Shown here piece by piece: positions 4,810 through 9,410 of a stretch of 9,410 nt of DNA; within the stretch, counting starts at the first letter, position 1, and each line of letters starts with the position of its first letter. The notes under the pieces are model-generated. The model did not search any database, was not told the DNA's origin, and was given only the letters and a program-made list of their open reading frames with translations. Source of the stretch: Rickettsiales bacterium (GTDB taxonomy: Bacteria; Pseudomonadota; Alphaproteobacteria; Rs-D84); NCBI GenBank assembly GCA_031263295.1, contig JAISGC010000080.1, positions 1-9,410 of the forward strand. The letters run 5' to 3'. Made by a program: the position numbers and the translations under genes.

Positions 4810-5118
4810 ATGAAAAAATACTTTGCATTATTTTTAATCTTGGCCGCGTGCGGGGACCTTGAAAAAGGAACCTTGCGCGACTGGGGCCGCGCGTCGGACA
4901 AAAGTCGCGACCGCGTCATCGCCGCGCATTTTGCGGACAACGCGGACTATATCAAGCGCTGCATCACGCGGACCGCAACGCTGCCGAACACCGAAAAAAT
5001 GGCGGTGTTGAAGGTCGGCGAATTGTGCCGAACTTCATTGCTCGCGCGCGAAAACGCCGCGACGAAACCCAAGGCCGCCGCGCCCGCGCAAAAGTTAAAG
5101 AAGAAAACGAAATCATAA
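4810..5118 (+). CDS. Small putative lipoprotein
   Basis: 102 residues, family not recognised. A short signal sequence MKKYFALFLILAAC ends in a lipobox LAAC, with Cys14 as the predicted lipidation site after cleavage by signal peptidase II. The mature part is charged, with two further Cys (in IKRCITR and ELCRTSL) and an Ala/Lys/Pro-rich basic tail ending KLKKKTKS. It lies on the same strand as the DUF2155 gene, 119 bases downstream with a repeat between. Inference: an envelope lipoprotein with a flexible tail. The start at 4810 has only a weak GATGAG upstream, but it is the only one that gives a proper signal sequence. Confidence 0.78.
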   Translation: MKKYFALFLILAACGDLEKGTLRDWGRASDKSRDRVIAAHFADNADYIKRCITRTATLPNTEKMAVLKVGELCRTSLLARENAATKPKAAAPAQKLKKKTKS

Positions 5119-5139
5119 ACGATTTCCGGAGGAAATCGT
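5119..5139 (+). other. Hairpin directly after the lipoprotein stop
   Basis: ACGATTTCC gga GGAAATCGT forms a 9-base-pair stem starting right after the TAA. The following bases are CATCCC, not a T-run, so it may be an mRNA 3'-end stabiliser or another repeat hairpin rather than an intrinsic terminator. Confidence 0.45.
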
Positions 5140-5240
5140 CATCCCGGCGCAGGCCGGGATCCACTGCCCGAAGGTTCGTTATAACTTATAAGTTATGACT
5201 TGCGTGAAAACAATGGATCCCGGCCTACGCCGGGATGACG
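5137..5240. repeat. Inverted pair of CGTCATCCCGG...CCGGGATCCA units
   Basis: A 27-base unit at 5137-5163 recurs inverted at 5214-5240 around a ~50-base A+T-rich centre with GTTATAACTTATAAGTTATGAC. Each unit is itself a hairpin (ATCCCGGC/GCCGGGAT type). It resembles the TCATTCCCGC pair at 802-939 in layout but has its own stem sequence. Dispersed units of this kind (ATTCCC...GGGAAT) occur in many proteobacteria, for example dRS3 in Neisseria. A MITE-like origin is inference. Confidence 0.8.
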
Positions 5241-5272
5241 CGTGTTGTTATGCTGTTATGTAAATTATAATT

Positions 5273-6796
5273 ATGGTTGATAAAAAAAATATATTATGCC
5301 TTGGGATTGAATCTTCGTGCGACGAAACGGCCGCCGCGATTGTCGACGCAAACGGCCGCATAATTTCGCATACCATTTATTCGCAAATACCGGAGCATCA
5401 GAGGTTCGGCGGCGTGGTGCCGGAACTAGCAGCGCGAGCCCACATTCTGGCCATCGACGAAGTCGTGAAAAAAACGCTCGGCGACGCGGCCCTGACCTTG
5501 GATGACATTGATGTGGTTGCGGCGACCGCGGGCCCGGGACTTATCGGCGGAGTGATTGTCGGATGGGAGTTCGCGTCGGGCCTGGCCATGGCGCGCGGCC
5601 TGCCGCTGGTCGCTGTGAACCACCTCGAAGGCCACGCCCTCGCATGCCAGTTGGCCGAAGGCGAGCCGGTCGATTTTCCGTATTTGCTGCTGCTGGCGTC
5701 GGGCGGGCATTCCCAGATTTTGGTCGTGCGCGGCGTCGGGAAATACGAATTGCTCGGCGAGACTTTGGACGATTCCGCGGGAGAGTCTTTCGACAAGGTC
5801 GCGAAGATGCTTGGGCTCGGCTATCCGGGCGGCCCGGCCGTCGAGCGCGCGGCCGCAACGGGCCGCGCCGACGCGTTCGATTTCCCGCGCCCGCTGTGCA
5901 ACCAAAAGAACTGCGACTTTTCATTTTCCGGCATCAAGACCGCCGCCCGGACGATTTTGGATAAAATGAATATTTGCGGAATTGTTTCAGACGATTTTTC
6001 CGAATATGAAAATCTGGCGGATTTGCGCGAAATGGCGACCATAAAATACAAACGCGAGTTATCGACCGCCGATTTATTTCTCGATGGCATAGGAAAGGTA
6101 AGGTTCTCGAAAAAAGGCCTGGACAAGTATAAATCATGCAGCGCGAATCCAGATAAATTAAAATCCATATGCATTATTCCAAGCATAATAAAAAACGGCC
6201 GTTATACCGGTTTTTCTGAATCTTACAAACAGCGGGCGGACGGCATAGTCGGTTTTCATCGCTATGTGGGGAATGTTGTCGTTTCTGGAAAATTGATAAC
6301 AGAAGAAATATTGATCGGGCAAGACAAGTTCGGCGGAGTTTTTTATAATATGAATGTTCTGGAAGAAAAAGAGCCCGCGGCAGTATCTGGATACAAATCC
6401 AAACTTACCGCGGAAATCTCTGTTGATATTATAGGTCGGAATGATGCAAATGTCAAGGGCGGGTTTGTCAGCGATTTCTGCGCGGCGTTTCAGGCGGCGG
6501 TGATTGATGTCATTCTCAATCGCTTGGAGAACGCCATCGCGCGGGCGCCGGATGTCAAGACTATGGTCGTCGCGGGCGGCGTCGCGGCGAACAAGGCCAT
6601 ACGCGCGGCGATGGAGCGGTTGGCCGCGGCGCATGGGATGCGCTTTGCGGCGCCGCCCTTGAAACTCTGCACCGACAACGGCGCGATGATCGCATGGGCC
6701 GGAATCCGAAACTTCGCCGCGGGCAATATTGTTCGCGAGCCCGTCGCTCCGCGCCCGCGCTGGCCGCTCGCGGCAATGCCGGAATCAATACAATGA
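5273..6796 (+). CDS. tsaD: tRNA N6-adenosine threonylcarbamoyltransferase TsaD with a ~165-residue inserted domain
   Basis: TsaD transfers the threonylcarbamoyl group to A37 of ANN-decoding tRNAs (t6A), working with TsaB and TsaE. The fold is intact: LGIESSCDETA (10-20), GGVVPELAARAH (46-57), metal ligands in NHLEGH (H117, H121), SGGHSQ (143-148), GESFDKVAKMLGLGYPGGP (170-188), FSFSGIKTA (216-224), VAGGVAANK (433-441) and CTDNGAMIAWAG (466-477) with D468. Length is 507 instead of about 340-350. The extra residues, about 231-397 (bases ~5963-6463), lie between SFSGIKTAARTILD and VSDFCAAFQAAVIDV. They are more A+T-rich and resemble BECR nuclease-like domains (GKVRFSKKGLDK, IIPSIIKNG, FHRYVGN, FYNM). 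The stop overlaps the convergent gene by 12 bases. Confidence 0.95.
   Translation: MVDKKNILCLGIESSCDETAAAIVDANGRIISHTIYSQIPEHQRFGGVVPELAARAHILAIDEVVKKTLGDAALTLDDIDVVAATAGPGLIGGVIVGWEFASGLAMARGLPLVAVNHLEGHALACQLAEGEPVDFPYLLLLASGGHSQILVVRGVGKYELLGETLDDSAGESFDKVAKMLGLGYPGGPAVERAAATGRADAFDFPRPLCNQKNCDFSFSGIKTAARTILDKMNICGIVSDDFSEYENLADLREMATIKYKRELSTADLFLDGIGKVRFSKKGLDKYKSCSANPDKLKSICIIPSIIKNGRYTGFSESYKQRADGIVGFHRYVGNVVVSGKLITEEILIGQDKFGGVFYNMNVLEEKEPAAVSGYKSKLTAEISVDIIGRNDANVKGGFVSDFCAAFQAAVIDVILNRLENAIARAPDVKTMVVAGGVAANKAIRAAMERLAAAHGMRFAAPPLKLCTDNGAMIAWAGIRNFAAGNIVREPVAPRPRWPLAAMPESIQ
5963..6463 (+). other. Inserted BECR-like domain within tsaD
   Basis: This in-frame segment encodes about 167 residues absent from E. 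coli TsaD, which has only about ten residues between the same two blocks. The segment reads like a separate domain: IGKVRFSKKGLDKYKS (273-288), LKSICIIPSIIKNGRYTG (296-313), RADGIVGFHRYVGNVVV (321-337) and GGVFYNMNV (354-362). From memory this resembles the barnase/EndoU/colicin E5-D/RelE-like (PBECR/LPD-type) domains of phage polyvalent proteins. The insertion boundaries are firm to about ten residues; the domain identity is a recall-based inference. Confidence 0.65.
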
Positions 6797-7243
6797 AAGC
6801 AGCGCGGTGAAGTATTGCGCGCAATGATTCGCGCAGGAGTCGCCGCAGTAATTACCTGTTTCTGGGGTCGTAAGATTCGCGTTCGCAAGCCAGTATCTAT
6901 ATTGCATAGTCGGATATGTCCGCAGGCAATGACAATAAGAACCATTGCCGGCATTATGTAATAAACGCTCCCCATTTGGATTGACGGAGTCTGCGCAGGC
7001 CGCGATGCCCGCGATTTGGACATTCGCGCAATACGAGGTCAGCGCGCCGGATTTAGTGCTAGTATTGCCGCATCCGATTCCGTTCGCCCAGCCGCCGAAG
7101 ATTCCGCTCGCGCTCGGATTGCCGTTTATGTCATAACCCGCGGTCGTAGCGCTCGACGACCAGCTGTTCTGGGCGGGCACGCAGAGCTTTGCGGCGCCTG
7201 CGGCGGTTGTCGCGAGCGCAAGAATAGCGATAAGTTTTTTCAT
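6785..7243 (-). CDS. Secreted Cys-rich protein, paralogue of the DGR target without a VR
   Basis: 152 residues. The start at 7243 has a good GGGAGAAAAAAA ribosome site and gives a normal signal peptide MKKLIAILALATTAAG|AAK; the longer upstream frame would run through repeats. Shared with the DGR target: the leader (ACAGGGAGAAA before ATGAAAAA), AAKLC, GIGCGN (56-60), C-x-C (C104, C106) and CxxxCxxxC (C133, C137, C141) followed by a short C-terminus. The C-terminal codons do not match the TR, so it is not a current DGR target from this TR. It shows that the variable domain is an ordinary family scaffold in this genome. Function unknown. Its 3' end overlaps the 3' end of tsaD by 12 bases in convergent orientation. 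Confidence 0.85.
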   Translation of the reverse strand: MKKLIAILALATTAAGAAKLCVPAQNSWSSSATTAGYDINGNPSASGIFGGWANGIGCGNTSTKSGALTSYCANVQIAGIAACADSVNPNGERLLHNAGNGSYCHCLRTYPTMQYRYWLANANLTTPETGNYCGDSCANHCAQYFTALLSLY

Positions 7244-7286
7244 TTTTTTCTCCCTGTTTTTGTTTTTTGGCAATGCCTTCCCGTGG

Positions 7287-7412
7287 GTGTTCCCCTCCTT
7301 TGGACACGCACTGGCCGCGGAGCGGCCGGGGTGGTGCTTGTCGCAGGCAGTGCCGTTCTTCGCCACCACCCCGCCGCCCTTCGGGCGGCACCCCTCCAAA
7401 GGAGGGGAACAC
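7287..7412. repeat. Inverted pair of GTGTTCCCCTCC...GGGGTGGTG repeats
   Basis: The unit at 7287-7336 and the inverted unit at 7364-7412 share GTGTTCCCCTCCTTTGGA and CCGGGGTGGTG-type ends. Their inner hairpins differ (GGCCGC gga GCGGCC against GCCGCCC ttc GGGCGGC). Same family as 701-750 and 990-1055. It lies upstream of the Cys-rich paralogue. Confidence 0.82.
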
Positions 7413-7436
7413 CGCGCGGAAGGCATCGCTTGCGTC

Positions 7437-7681
7437 GGGAAAACTTGTAAAGGGTCGGGTGGGTTTAGAAATCATAAGAATGAATGATCCCGCAAAGATT
7501 GCTCTATGCGGCCCCCCGACCATAACGGGGCCGGCCAAGCGGCCGGTGGCATAAAAAAAGCGGCAATTTGCCGCGTGCGCCGAGTCTTTTCGACAAGGCA
7601 TTTTTTTATGCGCGGATAACAGCGGACTCAATCGCCCGCCGCATTCTTATGAGCTTCTAACGGCCCAGACCCAAGTTTCCC
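7437..7681. repeat. Long nested palindrome with outer, middle and inner arms
   Basis: The outer arms are GGGAAAACTTG...TAGAAATCATAAGAATG (7437-7482) and an imperfect inverted copy (7642-7681). The middle arms GCATAAAAAAA (7549-7559) and TTTTTTTATGC (7601-7611) are perfect complements. Between the middle arms lie GCGGCA att TGCCGC (7560-7574) and a weaker GTC ttttc GAC hairpin. Each side holds a mini reading frame that starts in AAGAATG and stops in GCATAA: 24 residues on + (7480-7554) and 12 on - (7644-7606). I do not call these genes. Confidence 0.7.
7553..7574 (-). terminator. Intrinsic terminator
   Basis: Read on the - strand, GCGGCA aat TGCCGC is followed directly by seven T. This is a textbook rho-independent terminator for leftward transcription. 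The opposite side (hairpin ending near 7598, then seven T from 7601) could terminate rightward transcripts more weakly. Confidence 0.7.
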
Positions 7682-7692
7682 AACTTGGTTCG
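7553..7692 (-). ncRNA. Possible small structured transcript of about 140 bases
   Basis: On the - strand a sigma70-like promoter (7699-7727) is followed, about 140 bases on, by an intrinsic terminator (7574-7553). Between them are a CCAAGTT ggga AACTTGG hairpin and other local pairings, but no sizeable open frame. The stretch AAGAATGCGGCG resembles part of E. coli 6S RNA, but this is too short to identify it, and no SRP, tmRNA or RNase P signature is seen. The alternative is that it is only one arm of the palindromic repeat. Confidence 0.4.
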
Positions 7693-7698
7693 TTTCAT

Positions 7699-7727
7699 AT
7701 TATAGTGAGTTTGGGATTTTTTGTAAA
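7699..7727 (-). promoter_or_regulatory. Sigma70-type promoter, leftward
   Basis: On the - strand TTTACA (7727-7722), a 17-base spacer and a perfect TATAAT (7704-7699). The expected start is near 7692, reading into the palindrome at 7437-7681. It is the best-matching promoter I found in the window. Confidence 0.6.
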
Positions 7728-7762
7728 GAGAAAGTTTTTTTGTTGTGGCAGAGCGGAACGAC

Positions 7763-8030
7763 GCGCTCCCTCCTGCCCCCTTGTGGGGCGGGACGGATTT
7801 TCTTGTTGAGCGAGCAAAGCTCGCGAAACTAGAAAATCCTGGGTGGGGGTATGTGCTTTATTTATAAAGGTTCACCCCCACCCAAGAGTTGCTACGGCTC
7901 GCTACGCTCGCCAAGCAACTCTATCCCGCCCCGCAAGGGGGCAGGAGGGAGCGCGCGATAAGATTCCAGAACAAAAGGGAAAGACACCGGCGGCACGCCG
8001 GCCGCCCCGCAAGGGGGCAGGAGGAAGCGC
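7763..8030. repeat. Cluster of GCTCCCTCCTGCCCC-family palindromes
   Basis: One copy lies at 7763-7851 and an inverted copy at 7871-7956, tail to tail around TTTATTTATAAA. A partial copy is at about 8003-8030 (GCCCCGCAAGGGGGCAGGAGG). The inner stems are ATTTTCT/AGAAAAT in the first and AGAGTTGCT/AGCAACTCT in the second, against AAGTTTTGCT/AGCAAAACTT at 4741-4775. Apart from these repeats I see nothing in 7730-8067. Confidence 0.8.
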
Positions 8031-8067
8031 GATGACGCGCATTTCATAATTTATAAATATGGAGAAA

Positions 8068-9270
8068 TCATTTCCCGGCGCAGTTGGCGAAGCCGTATGC
8101 GACCGCATTCTGCTCTTGGGTCGACATCTGGCGTACCGGAACCAGCCAGCACCGGTTGCTGTCGCGAATCACAAACACCTTCACGCCGCTTCTGTATCCG
8201 TCCTGAACCGACGCCATCTGCGACGAAGACAAGAATCTGTTCTGCATCAGCGGAGTATTGCTCAAAGCCGAATCGACCACCTGCTTGGCCGTCGCGTAAT
8301 CGTAAATGTCATAGAGCGCGCGCACTTCCTGCCAAATCGTTTCAATCGGCGCGTCGGCGCGGCCCGTTTCCTGAATCTGTTTAAGCTGCTCGACGCTGTA
8401 TGCGTTCATGGCCAGATTCGCGATGGTCGTCAGCGTCGGCGCGACGCTTGTGTCGCCGACAACGCGCGTCGGCGTCGTTATCTTCATATTGTCGCCGCAG
8501 GCGAGATTCATCCGGTTCGTATAATAGGCCAGAACGCCGTCCATCGCGGACTGCCACTCGGGTCCCTTGTTCGACAAATCCATAGAGACTATCTTTTCCG
8601 CCCAGCCGAGGACATTGGCGCCGAGATTTCCCGCCGTCGCGAATTTCTGCACCATCGCGCCCGAGCCGCCCGGCAATCCGTCCCCGCAATAGTTGGTCAG
8701 CTCGGAGACCAAACGATTCTGCGTGCTGCTGCCGTAAGTAATCGCGACTTGGTGGCACGAGATAGCCGCAGACAATTCCTGGCGCCGCGAGACGCACTCG
8801 TCCGAACGCTTTAATGTCAGGGTCTCGGCCAGATTCGCCATAGACAAATAGCTCATCAATTCGGATTGTATGTATGACGGGCACAGGCGCGCCGCCGTGT
8901 TCATCGCGTTCGCGGTCGATGCCGCGCCGGTCCCGTATTGCGGAAGCAACGCCGCGCGGTCGCGCGACAGGCACATCAGCGCCCAGTTGTAGAGCTCCGA
9001 TTCGGTCGCGTAATTGCAGCTGCTGTTCGACGCGGTGCCCGGCACGACCAGCACATCGCCGCAGTAGTCCGACAGGCATTTATAGATGCGGTCGCGGCAG
9101 GCCGAATCCACATCGGGCTGGGTTATCATATAATAGTTCGCGCGCTGGTTGTTGCGGTAAGTGTTCGCGGTCTGCTGGTTCCCGCGGCCGTCGCCGGACG
9201 AACTGACCGCGGCCCGCGCCGCGCCGAGGCCCACGAACAGCGCCGCAAAAATAGCAATAATTTTCTTCAT
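8068..9270 (-). CDS. Secreted protein of unknown function, 400 residues
   Basis: Clear signal peptide MKKIIAIFAALFVGLGAARA|AV and a GGGAGAGAA ribosome site before the ATG at 9270. The mature protein is rich in Ser, Asn, Ala and Tyr, with about ten scattered Cys, including CRDRIYKCLSDYCGD (residues ~58-72) and LMCLSRDRA. No transmembrane segment after the signal peptide, no lipobox and no recognisable enzyme motif; the body looks mostly helical. It ends RCWLVPVRQMSTQEQNAVAY. Not recognised. It reads on the same strand as the Cys-rich paralogue but is separated by about 800 bases of repeats, so it probably has its own promoter. Inference: an exported, disulfide-containing envelope or secreted protein. 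Confidence 0.85.
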   Translation of the reverse strand: MKKIIAIFAALFVGLGAARAAVSSSGDGRGNQQTANTYRNNQRANYYMITQPDVDSACRDRIYKCLSDYCGDVLVVPGTASNSSCNYATESELYNWALMCLSRDRAALLPQYGTGAASTANAMNTAARLCPSYIQSELMSYLSMANLAETLTLKRSDECVSRRQELSAAISCHQVAITYGSSTQNRLVSELTNYCGDGLPGGSGAMVQKFATAGNLGANVLGWAEKIVSMDLSNKGPEWQSAMDGVLAYYTNRMNLACGDNMKITTPTRVVGDTSVAPTLTTIANLAMNAYSVEQLKQIQETGRADAPIETIWQEVRALYDIYDYATAKQVVDSALSNTPLMQNRFLSSSQMASVQDGYRSGVKVFVIRDSNRCWLVPVRQMSTQEQNAVAYGFANCAGK

Positions 9271-9283
9271 TTCTCTCCCGCGG

Positions 9284-9311
9284 ATTATACCACGCGACTG
9301 GAAAATCGCAA
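9284..9311 (-). promoter_or_regulatory. Possible promoter for the 400-residue secreted protein
   Basis: On the - strand TTGCGA (9311-9306), a 16-base spacer and a perfect TATAAT (9289-9284). The predicted start would leave a leader of only about 7 bases, which would cut into the GGGAGAG ribosome site. The match may therefore be partly fortuitous. Confidence 0.35.
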
Positions 9312-9329
9312 AGGCAAAAATAGAAGCAC

Positions 9330-9406
9330 TGCCCGGTGGGGCGAGTTTTGATAAAACTCGCCCTTTTTATTTTCAAGGGCCGGAGGCCCGGAGAAAATAA
9401 AAAGTG
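9330..9406. repeat. Partial ACTGCC(T/C)GGTGGGG-family palindrome at the window end
   Basis: ACTGCCCGGTGGGG is followed by a CGAGTTTTgaTAAAACTCG hairpin, CTTTTTATTTTC, GGGCC gga GGCCC and GAAAATAAAAAG. It has the same layout as 1859-2018 with different stem sequences. The right half lies outside the window. Confidence 0.75.
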
Positions 9407-9410
9407 ATAG

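Noticed and set aside
5245..5271. TTGTTA and TATAAT just upstream of tsaD as a promoter
   Set aside because: The -10 would end one base before the start codon, so transcription would start inside the gene; the spacer is also only 15 bases.
6785..7240. Possible second VR of the DGR in the paralogue's C-terminal codons
   Set aside because: Protein-level resemblance only. The nucleotide sequence does not match the TR or its A-poor 3' segment, so it is not a product of homing from this TR.
7553..7692. Identification as 6S RNA, SRP RNA, tmRNA or a tRNA
   Set aside because: Only a short AAGAATG-GGCG resemblance to 6S; no SRP GGAAGG loop, no tRNA T-loop and no tmRNA features. Left as an unidentified possible transcript.
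8059..8814. Open frame of 251 codons on the + strand opposite the 400-residue secreted protein
   Set aside because: His/Arg-rich shadow; the - strand frame has a proper signal peptide, ribosome site and normal composition.

Overview
The window looks like a chromosomal segment of an uncultured alphaproteobacterium, perhaps a host-associated or gut lineage. Three things point there: a DUF2155 secreted protein (a family I know from Alphaproteobacteria), an alphaproteobacterial-looking trmD-rplS pair, and a TsaD. The assignment is inference; there is no rRNA here to confirm it. Intergenic space is crowded with nested palindromic repeats of several families. Some of them reach into coding sequence, as Rickettsia palindromic elements do.

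Left part (1-3004): a complete diversity-generating retroelement (DGR), all on the + strand. In order it has a secreted Cys-rich target protein (42-611) with a variable repeat (VR, 479-602) at its 3' end; a template repeat (TR, 1225-1348); a small accessory protein (1563-1850); and a DGR-type reverse transcriptase (2033-3004) with IGNYCSQ and YCDD motifs. VR and TR align over 124 bases without gaps. I count 14 differences, and every one falls on an adenine of the TR. The target is not obviously a C-type lectin or Ig-fold protein. It is a small Cys-rich protein in which Asn/Asp/Gln codons of the TR vary around an A-free CxxxCxxxC frame. A paralogue without a VR copy lies at 6785-7243 on the - strand.

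Middle (3012-6796): housekeeping genes. trmD starts 7 bases after the RT gene and is followed by rplS, a DUF2155 protein, a small lipoprotein and tsaD. trmD carries two short repeat-like in-frame expansions. tsaD encodes 507 residues instead of about 340-350, because roughly 165 residues sit inside the kinase-like fold. That insert resembles the BECR (barnase/EndoU/colicin E5-D/RelE) nuclease-like domains of phage polyvalent proteins. TrmD and TsaD both modify position 37 of tRNA.

Right part (6785-9410): two secreted proteins on the - strand, the Cys-rich paralogue and a 400-residue unknown. They are separated by about 800 bases of nested palindromes, including a possible small transcript with a good sigma70-type promoter and an intrinsic terminator (7553-7727, - strand).

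The strongest observations are the DGR with an unusual Cys-rich target, the domain-inserted TsaD, and a palindromic repeat whose arm encodes the hydrophobic core of the signal peptide, in the same reading frame, in two unrelated secreted proteins.
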